From Lachnospiraceae bacterium (lineage in GTDB: Bacteria > Bacillota > Clostridia > Lachnospirales > Lachnospiraceae): 64,000 bases of DNA. The notes below the pieces were generated by a model, which saw nothing but the letters and a program-made list of their open reading frames with translations, was not told where the DNA came from and searched no databases. Made by a program: the position numbers and the translations under genes. Location of the stretch: positions 79,332 through 143,331 of the forward strand of contig JAAVHZ010000022.1 of assembly GCA_014799465.1 (NCBI GenBank), given 5' to 3'. Of this stretch, positions 53,518 to 61,644 are shown piece after piece (positions within the stretch are counted from its first letter, which is position 1; the number at the start of each line of letters is the position of its first letter).

Positions 53518-56397
53518 TTGGATAGATATGAATACAATTTAAAATCTGATCAAATAAAAAAATTATACGGTAAGAAGGACTATGCTACAGTGGCAGTAAT
53601 AGCTGATACCATTGACTGGAGCCGAGTTAAGAATAATGGAATGCTTGCAATGGTTGCAGATGCATATGAGGGAACAAAACAGTATGAGAAAGCGAGAGAT
53701 ATTCTTGAGATAGCATATGAGCGTTCTCCAATGGGACGTCAGCTTGCATACAGACTCACAATTATATCGCTGCGTATGAGAGACTTTGTGGCAGCAGATG
53801 AGTTTTATCAGGATTTTATTGAACTGGCACCTATGGATGTGGCGCAGTATATTCTTAAGTACAGGATAGCAAGGGCTAAAGGTGAAGATTTAAGTGCACT
53901 TATTAACATCCTCGAAGCATATGCAGATGTAGAAATGGACGAAAGATGGCAGTATGAACTTGCCAAACTGTACCATGAAGCCGGAGAAACAGATAAATGC
54001 GTGGAAATGTGTGATAAGATTATTTTGTGGTTCAGTCAGGGTAAGTATGTAACTAAGGCAATGGAGCTTAAGATGAAGCATGAACCGCTTACAGACGAGC
54101 AGCAGGCAAAATATGATGGTAAATGGGATTACTATAATGAAAAGATAAAGTCTGAGGAGAAAAGTAAAGAGGAAGAAGAGCCGCTGGAAGAGGAACAGAA
54201 AGAAGAAGACGAAAATCAGGAAGAAACGGACAAAGAAACTGATAAACCTGTAGAAAATGAAGTGGCAGAAGATGAGTGGCAGCAACGGGATATATTGAAT
54301 GACACTACCGCACTTGATTATCTTAACGATTATACGGAAGATGAAAAGCTTATTCATGAGCCGAAAGAACCGGAGCTTGATGAGGAGACGGCCATGGAAG
54401 TGGAAAAGCGTCTTGCACAGATAGTGGAACAGTCCATGGTATCAGTAAGAAGTGAAATGAATAGGGAGGATTCGGAAATAGGGGAAAATGTTGAAGATGA
54501 TTCTCTTTTAAAAGATGAAAAGGAAGATATAGAAGATATGGGTGATACTGAGTTAGTAGCTAAAGCATATACTTCGGAAGATGAAATTGAGAATTTAGAA
54601 GAACATGAAGAGTATAATAGTCAGGAAGATTCCTATTCAGACAATGAATCAGATATAGAACAAAAGACAGAAAAAGTTTCGTCAGAGGAATCAGGTATTC
54701 CATCTGACAATAAGATAGAGATATTTGAATTTGATGAGAGTAAATCAGGCAAAATGAAAAATATCGGAGAAGAGCTTATGAAGACGGCGGAGATAGATAT
54801 AGATGAGATTAATCTTCAGGTAAAGCCGTCAGATGGATCAGCATATGATACATCAAATATTCAGGAAGCACTTGCAAAGAGTATGGAGATTATCCTTCAG
54901 GCTGAAAACGAAAAGGCTGCCAGAAATGCATTTTTGGAATCAGGGGCTATGGATGAGCCTACAAAGAGGATAGATAAAGAAGATGTACAGGAAAAGCCAG
55001 AGCATAAGAAGCCGGTGTATGAGACTGTTCCGCTTCAGCCGATATATGATAAAGAAGAGGATGGACAGATTAAGCTGTCACAGCCTGTTGAAGTAGAAGA
55101 ACAGGTTGCAGGCCAGATGGATATTGAAGATGTTCTTCTGGAGCTTGAAAAGCGTAAAAGAGAAGCACTGGAAGAGGCAGCAAGAAGAGAAGAAGAAGCG
55201 AGAGAAGTGGCAAGACATGCAGCAGAACAGGCAGCCGCAGCAAGGGCAGCAGTAGAAAGGGCAATGGAAGAAGAGGCGGCGGCAAGAGCAGCATTAGAAA
55301 AGGCGTCAAAGACACAGGAAGCATTATTGTCAGGAGGTATGCTGCCTGATGATATACAGTCTGTTTTAAATGAAGCTGGAATTACACAGGAATCTGAAGA
55401 AAATGAAGAAGCATTTCAGGATATTCAGGAAGAAATCCAGTCAGACAATTTTACTGACAGCTTAATGGACAGCAATGATGAATTAGAAGACCAGACTGAT
55501 GATGAACTACAGGATGTAAATGATGAATCAGAAGACCAGACTGATGATGAACCACAGGATGTAAATGAGGAATATACAGAACCGGATTTGGATAATGATG
55601 AGATAACCGAAGATGGATTATCAAAGGAAGAAAATACTGATGACGGAACAGGTCTTTCAGATGAATATAAAAAGATGTTTGTGGATTTTCTTGACATAAT
55701 GGGACTTGAGGAACAGATAGCAGCAGCATTGGACAATCTTGTTAATAAATTTGTTCAAGACGGAACTTCAAGAACTAATAATGTTATGATAATGGGTGAT
55801 GCAAAGAGTGGTAAGACAACACTTGCCTTAACTCTGATAAAAGCTGCTAATAAGGGCAGAGGACGTAACGGAAGAAAGGTTGCAAAAGTTAAAGCCACAG
55901 CACTTAATAAAAACGGAATATCAGCTGCAATGTCACAGATACTTGGGACAGACCTTATAATAGAGCAGGCGGGCAATCTTATGCCAGGTACGGCAGTAGA
56001 CCTTATAGCTGCAATGAAAGCATATACAGAAGAGATGATAATAGTTCTGGAGGATGACAAAGCAGCACTGGAACGTCTGGTAACAGCAAATCCTGTACTG
56101 GAAGATATATTTAATAACCAGATATCCATAAAAGAGTTTGAAATAGATGAGCTTGTGAAAATGGCCAAGGATTATGCAGAATCAAAACAGTATATTGTGG
56201 ATGAGATGGGCACATTGGCATTATATGCGAAGATAAATGATATAAGCGGAAAGAATCAGGGAATAAGCCGTACTGAAATATACGAGATAATAGATGAGGC
56301 GATTGTGCATTCGGAAAGGTTTAAGATTAGCAAGCTTATCGGTAAGATTAAAAGAACCCATTATGAGATGGGATTATTGAAAGAGGAAGATTTTTAA
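53518..56397 (+). CDS. TPR / acidic linker / P-loop ATPase-like protein
   Basis: This 959-residue protein starts at TTG 53518 behind GAGGTG. Residues ~1-200 are TPR-like helix pairs (KKDYATVAVIADTIDWSRVK, MLAMVADAYEGTKQYEKARD, WQYELAKLYHEAGETDKCVE). The middle (~210-690) is very acidic and low-complexity, with a charged Ala-rich helix at ~545-600 (EEAREVARHAAEQAAAARAA) and a DELEDQTDDE repeat at ~656-682. Residues ~750-955 hold a P-loop domain: NNVMIMGDAKSGKTTLALTL, then IIVLEDDKAALERLVTANP, an AAA/CbxX-like pattern. It has no signal peptide. It could be a scaffold that brings an ATPase to a partner; a link with the SMC operon is suggested only by position. Confidence 0.65.
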   Translation: MDRYEYNLKSDQIKKLYGKKDYATVAVIADTIDWSRVKNNGMLAMVADAYEGTKQYEKARDILEIAYERSPMGRQLAYRLTIISLRMRDFVAADEFYQDFIELAPMDVAQYILKYRIARAKGEDLSALINILEAYADVEMDERWQYELAKLYHEAGETDKCVEMCDKIILWFSQGKYVTKAMELKMKHEPLTDEQQAKYDGKWDYYNEKIKSEEKSKEEEEPLEEEQKEEDENQEETDKETDKPVENEVAEDEWQQRDILNDTTALDYLNDYTEDEKLIHEPKEPELDEETAMEVEKRLAQIVEQSMVSVRSEMNREDSEIGENVEDDSLLKDEKEDIEDMGDTELVAKAYTSEDEIENLEEHEEYNSQEDSYSDNESDIEQKTEKVSSEESGIPSDNKIEIFEFDESKSGKMKNIGEELMKTAEIDIDEINLQVKPSDGSAYDTSNIQEALAKSMEIILQAENEKAARNAFLESGAMDEPTKRIDKEDVQEKPEHKKPVYETVPLQPIYDKEEDGQIKLSQPVEVEEQVAGQMDIEDVLLELEKRKREALEEAARREEEAREVARHAAEQAAAARAAVERAMEEEAAARAALEKASKTQEALLSGGMLPDDIQSVLNEAGITQESEENEEAFQDIQEEIQSDNFTDSLMDSNDELEDQTDDELQDVNDESEDQTDDEPQDVNEEYTEPDLDNDEITEDGLSKEENTDDGTGLSDEYKKMFVDFLDIMGLEEQIAAALDNLVNKFVQDGTSRTNNVMIMGDAKSGKTTLALTLIKAANKGRGRNGRKVAKVKATALNKNGISAAMSQILGTDLIIEQAGNLMPGTAVDLIAAMKAYTEEMIIVLEDDKAALERLVTANPVLEDIFNNQISIKEFEIDELVKMAKDYAESKQYIVDEMGTLALYAKINDISGKNQGISRTEIYEIIDEAIVHSERFKISKLIGKIKRTHYEMGLLKEEDF

Positions 56398-56425
56398 GTA
56401 ATATATAACTGAATAATTGTTATAG

Positions 56426-56456
56426 AAAAAAATGTCTGCGAAAGCAGGCATTTTTT
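56426..56456 (+). terminator. Terminator
   Basis: A-run, ATGTCTGC-GAAA-GCAGGCAT stem and TTTTTT, just after the TPR/P-loop gene. Confidence 0.9.
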
Positions 56457-56478
56457 CTGCGAGCAACAACTGCCGCAA
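56457..56478. repeat. Short remnant of the intergenic repeat seen at the window end
   Basis: CTGCGAGCAAC-AACTGCCGCA looks like the copy at 63891-63940 with its middle deleted: the same two ends, CTGCGAGCAAC and ACTGCCGC, are joined directly. Confidence 0.5.
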
Positions 56479-56509
56479 TGATAAAAAATTTCATTAATCA
56501 AGTTGTTCC

Positions 56510-56538
56510 TTGACATATATTTTTACGGGTGATAGAAT
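56510..56538 (+). promoter_or_regulatory. Promoter of the flavinylation operon
   Basis: TTGACA at 56510, 17-bp spacer, TAGAAT at 56533; followed directly by the 18-bp palindrome at 56546. Confidence 0.8.
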
Positions 56539-56545
56539 GCAAACG

Positions 56546-56563
56546 AGTAAGTTAAGACTAACT
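56546..56563. promoter_or_regulatory. 18-bp palindromic box at the apbE promoter
   Basis: AGTAAGTTAAGACTAACT lies at the expected transcription start and matches the box at 61592-61609 in 16 of 18 bases. The shape resembles DtxR/IdeR-family (iron or manganese) boxes, though the regulator is not in the window. Confidence 0.6.
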
Positions 56564-56619
56564 CAAAATACATACAATATGGAAGATAATTAAGCATATT
56601 AAGGAGGAACGGTGATTTT

Positions 56620-57663
56620 TTGAATAGATTAATTACGGTAATTATTATAGCTGGTATTACATTTTGCTGTGGCTGTAGAGAAAACCCAAAAAGCAAAGAT
56701 ACAGATGTTGAATTAAAATCTTCTACAAAAGAAATATTTGCCATGGATACATATATGACCGTAACAGCATATGGTGAAAATGCAGATAAAGCAGCAGAGC
56801 AGGCTGAAAATAGAATTCATGAACTGGATGCAGAGTTATCTACAGGTATAGAAGACAGTCTGATAGCGGTGCTTAACAAAAAAGGCAGTGCAGAGTTGAC
56901 AAAGGATGCTGCATATCTGATGAAGTGTTCTCTGGAATTGTGGAAGAAGACTGATGGAGCTTTCAATCCTGCAATATATCCGGTAATGGAGGAATGGGGA
57001 TTTACAACCAAGGAGTACAAGATACCTGATAATGATATATTACGTCAAAAGGTTCAGCTTTCAGATGCTTCAAAGATTAAGTTCGATGAGAACAGCGGCA
57101 GGACAGAATTTGAAATAGATGGGATGAAGGTAGATTTTGGAGGGATTGCCAAAGGTTATACTTCGTCAGAGATAATGCACATATTTGAAGAAAATGGAAT
57201 AACGAGTGGAATAGTAAGTCTTGGAGGAAATGTTCAGGTATTAGGAAGTAAGACAGACGGAAGTCCTTGGCGTGTGGCAATACAGAATCCAAATGATGAT
57301 GACAGCTATATTGGTATACTTGAGATAAAAGATAAGGCAGTTATAACGTCAGGCAGCTATGAGAGATATTTTATAGAAGATGGAAAGACATATCATCATA
57401 TAATTAATCCTGATACGGGCTATCCTGCCGAAAGCGGCTTAAAGTCAGTTACTATAGTCAGTGATGATGGCACACTGGCAGATGGGCTGTCAACATCACT
57501 ATTTGTAATGGGGTTTGATAAGGCAAAATTATTCTGGAGTGATAATTCAGATAAATTTGATGCCATATTGCTTACTGATGAAGAAAAATTGTATGTGACT
57601 GAAGGGATAACTGATTCTTTTGATTCAGACATGGATATGACAATTATAGAAAAGGAAGACTAA
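56620..57663 (+). CDS. apbE: FAD:protein FMN transferase (ApbE), lipoprotein
   Basis: This 347-residue protein has a TTG start at 56620 after AAGGAGG. The N-terminus LITVIIIAGITFCCGC is a lipoprotein-type signal, placing it outside the membrane. ApbE motifs: FAMDTYMTVTAYGENADKAA, KTDGAFNPAIYPVMEEWGF, VDFGGIAKGYTSSEIMHIFE, LGGNVQVLGSKTDGSPW, TSGSYERYF with HHIINPDTGYPAESGLKSVT and DGLSTSLFVMGFDKAK. It moves FMN from FAD onto Thr/Ser of target proteins. The two FMN-binding-domain genes directly downstream are its expected substrates. Confidence 0.95.
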   Translation: MNRLITVIIIAGITFCCGCRENPKSKDTDVELKSSTKEIFAMDTYMTVTAYGENADKAAEQAENRIHELDAELSTGIEDSLIAVLNKKGSAELTKDAAYLMKCSLELWKKTDGAFNPAIYPVMEEWGFTTKEYKIPDNDILRQKVQLSDASKIKFDENSGRTEFEIDGMKVDFGGIAKGYTSSEIMHIFEENGITSGIVSLGGNVQVLGSKTDGSPWRVAIQNPNDDDSYIGILEIKDKAVITSGSYERYFIEDGKTYHHIINPDTGYPAESGLKSVTIVSDDGTLADGLSTSLFVMGFDKAKLFWSDNSDKFDAILLTDEEKLYVTEGITDSFDSDMDMTIIEKED

Positions 57664-57667
57664 TCGT

Positions 57668-59347
57668 ATGAAAGAATTGAAGAAATTATTGCCTGCAGCA
57701 GCTTTTCTGCCGGTAATGGCGGTAGCGATATGTGTTGTGTGGGCTTTAAGTGGATATATTCCGCCTGTTTTTTCGGCGGATGCAGCAGAAGAAATTATCA
57801 CAGATTATGAATCGACAGAAGAAAGCAGAGCGGAAGAGACTGAATCAGTGACAGAAGACCATGTGACCGCTCCTTCAATAATGTCTGTTAAGGAAAATGC
57901 GGTATATAGAGATGGAACATATTATGGCAGGGGAAAAGGGTTTGCAGGAAATATTACTGTTGCTGTGGTTATAGAGGCAGGTAAGATAAGCTCCATTTCC
58001 ATAAAAGAGACAAATGATGATGATAATTTTATTAAAAAAGCATCAGCAATTATATCATCAATAATTGCTACGCAGAGCACAAATGTAGATGCAGTATCGG
58101 GGGCTACATATAGTTCAAGAGGAATAATAGAAGCCGTTAGAGATGCATTAAAGCAGGCTGTAGTTGATATGGTAAACACAGATGAATTAAATGGTAATCT
58201 GCCTGACGTTACTAAAAAAGAAGATTATGATGACAGAGGTTCGGTGACGGAAAAGGTGTCTGCGCCAAAAGATAAAGCCATATACAAAGACGGAACATAT
58301 TATGGAACAGGAGAAGGTTTTGCAGGAATTATAAAAGTAAAGGTTACAGTAAAAAACAAAAAGATTAATAGTATTGAAATATTAGAATCATCAGATGGAA
58401 AGGAATATATGGAGTCTGCTACTGCATTATTGAAGCAGATTATTAAAAAACAGACTACGGATGTTGATACAGTGTCAGGTGCTACATATAGTTCAACAGG
58501 ACTGATACAGGCTGTAAAAGATGCATTGAAAAATGCTGTTACAAATGAAGAATCTTCTGTTAGCGACACTACTGTGGAAAAAACGAATACCACTGATGAA
58601 ACTACAAAAAATCAGGAAACTACATCAGAAGGTAAATTTCCTTATAAGGATGGAGTATATTTTGGGACAGGAAACGGGTATCGTGGTGAAATTACAGCAG
58701 CAATAATTATTGAAGAGAAATCAATAAAATATGTAATTGTAACCGAATCAGATGATGATGATACATTTCTGTCAAAGGCAAAAGCCGTTATTAGTAAAGT
58801 AATGTCTAAACAGAGTGTAAATGTGGATGTGGTGTCAGGTGCAACATATAGTTCTAAAGGTATTCTGGAAGCTATCAAAAATGCATTAGCCGAAGCTAAG
58901 CGGATTACAAACGGCATAACAGAGGAAAGTGACACAACAACTACGCAGAAGACTACTGACAGCACAACAGAAGATAATAACGAGACAACAAAACAGCAGG
59001 AAACTTCAAAAAGAAAATATAAAGATGGTACATATACTGCGGAAATATTATGTAATCCTGATGATGACTGGGACTTTGAACCATATACAATATCTGTAAC
59101 AGTGACACTTAAAAATGATGTTATTACATCAATATCAGATATTAAGGGAGTGGGTAAGGGATATGATTCTTATAATGACTGGTACATTAAGAGGGCAGCA
59201 GAAGGTACTTCAAAGTATAAGGGAGTTGTGAGCAGTATTTTGGAAAAAGGAGATTTATCAGGAATTGACGCAGTGTCAGGTGCGACCTGCTCGTCGAAGG
59301 CGATAATTCAGGCAGTTAAAGCAGCAGTGGAAAAGGGAAAATATTGA
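57668..59347 (+). CDS. Secreted protein with four FMN-binding domains
   Basis: This 559-residue protein has a membrane/signal segment (LLPAAAFLPVMAVAICVVWAL) and four FMN_bind domains joined by acidic Thr/Ser/Glu-rich linkers. Each domain starts YKDGTYYG-G-GF or similar and ends with the flavinylation motif: VSGATYSS (~150), VSGATYSS (~275), VSGATYSS (~395) and VSGATCSS (~540); the Thr of SGAT is the site to which ApbE adds FMN. It lies 4 bp after apbE. With four covalent flavins it can serve as an extracellular electron wire or capacitor. The last domain differs (NPDDDWDFEPYTISVTV). Confidence 0.92.
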   Translation: MKELKKLLPAAAFLPVMAVAICVVWALSGYIPPVFSADAAEEIITDYESTEESRAEETESVTEDHVTAPSIMSVKENAVYRDGTYYGRGKGFAGNITVAVVIEAGKISSISIKETNDDDNFIKKASAIISSIIATQSTNVDAVSGATYSSRGIIEAVRDALKQAVVDMVNTDELNGNLPDVTKKEDYDDRGSVTEKVSAPKDKAIYKDGTYYGTGEGFAGIIKVKVTVKNKKINSIEILESSDGKEYMESATALLKQIIKKQTTDVDTVSGATYSSTGLIQAVKDALKNAVTNEESSVSDTTVEKTNTTDETTKNQETTSEGKFPYKDGVYFGTGNGYRGEITAAIIIEEKSIKYVIVTESDDDDTFLSKAKAVISKVMSKQSVNVDVVSGATYSSKGILEAIKNALAEAKRITNGITEESDTTTTQKTTDSTTEDNNETTKQQETSKRKYKDGTYTAEILCNPDDDWDFEPYTISVTVTLKNDVITSISDIKGVGKGYDSYNDWYIKRAAEGTSKYKGVVSSILEKGDLSGIDAVSGATCSSKAIIQAVKAAVEKGKY

Positions 59348-59375
59348 CAATAAGACATGGAGGACACAAAGGTCT

Positions 59376-59822
59376 ATGAAAATATTTTGGATTAAACTGA
59401 TAAATGTAATACTGATAGTATTTCTGCTGTGTGAATATAATCATGTGATTAAGTACAGAGAGCAGAAAGAAAATATAGACAGGTTAGATGCAGAGCTTGT
59501 AAAATCTAAGAGTTTATCTGCCAGCCATGAGGAAAATAAGCAGGAAGTTCCACTTTATACTAATGGTACATATGAGGGGGAAGGAAAAGGGTTTGGAGGA
59601 AGTATAAAAGTAAATGTAACCATACAAGAGGGTATGATTGCAGGAATTGATATAGTATCAGCTGATAATGAAGATGGGGCATATCTTGATGCAGCAAAAG
59701 GAATAGTGGAAAAGATTATTTCAGAACAGTCTGCTGATGTGGATTCTGTAAGCGGAGCTACTTTTAGTTCTGCCGGTATAAAAACAGCAGTAGGGCAGGC
59801 TTTAAAAAAGGCGGAAATGTAG
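59376..59822 (+). CDS. Membrane-anchored single FMN-binding domain protein
   Basis: This 148-residue protein follows GGAGG. An N-terminal membrane helix (IKLINVILIVFLLCEYNHVI) leads, via a short coiled segment, to one FMN_bind domain (~62-148: YTNGTYEGEGKGFGGSIKVN, DSVSGATFSSAGIKTAVGQA). The Thr in SGATFSS is the predicted ApbE site. It probably passes electrons between the membrane iron-sulfur protein encoded 1 bp later and the four-flavin protein. Confidence 0.9.
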   Translation: MKIFWIKLINVILIVFLLCEYNHVIKYREQKENIDRLDAELVKSKSLSASHEENKQEVPLYTNGTYEGEGKGFGGSIKVNVTIQEGMIAGIDIVSADNEDGAYLDAAKGIVEKIISEQSADVDSVSGATFSSAGIKTAVGQALKKAEM

Positions 59823-59823
59823 C

Positions 59824-60684
59824 ATGAAGAAAAAAACATTAAAATTACATACAGTGATGCGGCTCGTCATACAGGCAGTATTTTTCATATTGATGCCGTC
59901 AGCTTTTACTACAGCATTTTCGGGAATAAAATACATATTTACCCATATGGGTGCCAGAGAATATCTGGAGTTTACATCATTTTTATCAGTGCTTACAGTT
60001 CTGTGTCTGTATACTGTAATATTCGGCAGGTTTTTCTGCGGGTTTGCATGTGCATTCGGCAGTTTTGGAGACTGGATTCATGGCTTATATATTGTCATAT
60101 GTAAAAAAATAAAGAAAAAACCTGTTCAGATAGATGTAAAATGGAAAAAGCGTCTTTCATGGATTAAATATATAGTTTTATCGGTAATCATAGTGCTATG
60201 TTTTGAACAAATATATGGGAAAATGTCAGGATGGAATCCATGGGTGGTGTTCTCAATGATAAGGTCAGGAAACACCAACTTTGATTCATATATATTAGGA
60301 GTAGTTATACTTATAATTATTATAATCGGTATGGCAGTGTGTGAAAGGTTTTTTTGTTTATTCCTATGTCCTATGGGAGCGGTATTTTCGATACTTCCCG
60401 TACTTCCAGTATTTGCATTGCACAGAAAAAGAAATGAGTGCATAAATGGATGTAATGCATGTGGGAACAAATGTCCTTCAGGTATAGGACTTCCTGATGC
60501 AGATGGTACTTTATCGGAAGATGTTTATACAGGGGACTGTTTTATGTGCCAGAAGTGTATGGATATATGCCCAAAGGAAAATATAAAAAAAGGAAAAGGC
60601 TTTTTGTGGAAAGGTAATGAAATTTGGTTTATACTATTTAGAGCTGTACTATTGGCAGTATTGCTTATATATGCAGGAATATAA
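59824..60684 (+). CDS. Membrane 4Fe-4S protein, NapH/NosR-like
   Basis: This 286-residue protein has about five membrane helices and Cys motifs in pairs: GRFFCGFACAFGSFGDW near 65, ERFFCLFLCPMGA near 180 and two 4Fe-4S sets, CINGCNACGNKCP and CFMCQKCMDICP, near 205-250. This is the NapH/NosR/RdxA layout that moves electrons from the membrane side to periplasmic partners. In flavinylation clusters such proteins are thought to feed the FMN proteins. The quinone or ferredoxin donor is unknown. Confidence 0.88.
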   Translation: MKKKTLKLHTVMRLVIQAVFFILMPSAFTTAFSGIKYIFTHMGAREYLEFTSFLSVLTVLCLYTVIFGRFFCGFACAFGSFGDWIHGLYIVICKKIKKKPVQIDVKWKKRLSWIKYIVLSVIIVLCFEQIYGKMSGWNPWVVFSMIRSGNTNFDSYILGVVILIIIIIGMAVCERFFCLFLCPMGAVFSILPVLPVFALHRKRNECINGCNACGNKCPSGIGLPDADGTLSEDVYTGDCFMCQKCMDICPKENIKKGKGFLWKGNEIWFILFRAVLLAVLLIYAGI

Positions 60685-60696
60685 AGGAGAAACCGA

Positions 60697-61065
60697 ATGA
60701 AGAGAAAAGATGTAATACTTACCATATGCCTTCTGTTGGCAGCAGGAATATTTTATCTTCTTATTCAGATAATGGGTCATACTGAAGGAAATCAAGTTAT
60801 AATAACCGTAAACGGTCATGAATACGGAAGATATCCTTTGAGTGAAAATAAGGAAATTAATGTTGAAAATGAAAATGGTTACAATACTGTAATTATTTCA
60901 AATGGCAAAGTCCATATGAAAGATGCAGACTGCCCTGATAAGTATTGTGTTAATCAGGGTGAAATTAATAAAAATGGTCAGACACTTATCTGCCTGCCGC
61001 ATAAATTATCAGTGGAAGTAAGTGTATCAGATAAAGAAAATGACATAGATGCAGTTGTAGAGTAG
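60697..61065 (+). CDS. NusG domain II-like extracytoplasmic protein
   Basis: This 122-residue protein (ATG 60697 after AAGGAG) has one membrane helix (VILTICLLLAAGIFYLLIQI) followed by a small beta domain: VIITVNGHEYGRYPLSENKE, VIISNGKVHMKDADCPDKYC, LICLPHKLSVEVSV. The CPDKYC and LICLPH cysteines are typical of NusG_II proteins, which often sit beside FMN_bind and Gx-transporter genes. It might bind metal or form a disulfide. Role unknown. Confidence 0.85.
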   Translation: MKRKDVILTICLLLAAGIFYLLIQIMGHTEGNQVIITVNGHEYGRYPLSENKEINVENENGYNTVIISNGKVHMKDADCPDKYCVNQGEINKNGQTLICLPHKLSVEVSVSDKENDIDAVVE

Positions 61066-61090
61066 TTTTAGTAAAGGAAAAGGAGAAAAA

Positions 61091-61597
61091 ATGAGCAGAC
61101 GTATAGCAAATATTGGAATGTTGACGGCACTTGCCATGATATTCAGTTATGTGGAAATGCTAATACCAATCAATTTTGGGATACCGGGCGTTAAACTTGG
61201 TATAGCTAATCTGGTGATTGTGGTCGGATTATATATGATGAGAGAAAAGGATGTACTGATAATATCGCTCTTAAGAATTATACTTATGAGCTGTCTTTTT
61301 GGAAATGGAATATCATTATTATACAGTTTGTCCGGTGGATTATTAAGCTTTACTGTTATGGCTGCCGCAAAGAGGATAAAAAGTTTTGGCATATCAGGAA
61401 TAAGCATTGCCGGAGCCGTAAGTCATAATGCAGGACAGATTATTGCGGCTGCAATAGTAATTGGAAATAAAAGTATATTTTATTATTTTCCGGTATTAAC
61501 AGTTGCCGGAGTTGTTACAGGTCTTTTTATAGGGATTTTGTCAGCACGAATTCTTGCAGGAATAAAAGGGCATGTTAATTTTATGGTTGAGAGTTAG
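61091..61597 (+). CDS. Gx transporter / heptaprenyl diphosphate synthase component I-like membrane protein
   Basis: This 168-residue protein, with ATG 61091 behind AGGAG, has five to six helices: NIGMLTALAMIFSYVEMLIP, GVKLGIANLVIVVGLYMM, LLRIILMSCLFGNGISLLY, GISIAGAVSHNAGQIIAAAI. These are the marks of the Gx/HepI family (ECF-S-like). It is always found with NusG_II and FMN_bind genes in clostridia and may import a flavin or lipid precursor; substrate not known. Its stop region contains the 18-bp palindrome preceding the next gene. Confidence 0.85.
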   Translation: MSRRIANIGMLTALAMIFSYVEMLIPINFGIPGVKLGIANLVIVVGLYMMREKDVLIISLLRIILMSCLFGNGISLLYSLSGGLLSFTVMAAAKRIKSFGISGISIAGAVSHNAGQIIAAAIVIGNKSIFYYFPVLTVAGVVTGLFIGILSARILAGIKGHVNFMVES

Positions 61598-61609
61598 TTA
61601 AAACTAACT
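61592..61609. promoter_or_regulatory. 18-bp palindromic box before the Tp47-like gene
   Basis: AGTTAGTTAAAACTAACT is palindromic except for the two central bases and is a 16/18 match to the box at 56546. It overlaps the stop of the transporter gene and lies 36 bp before the GTG start of the next gene. Confidence 0.6.
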
Positions 61610-61644
61610 TTTGATAAATTTTATCAATATGGAGGTAGAAAAAA

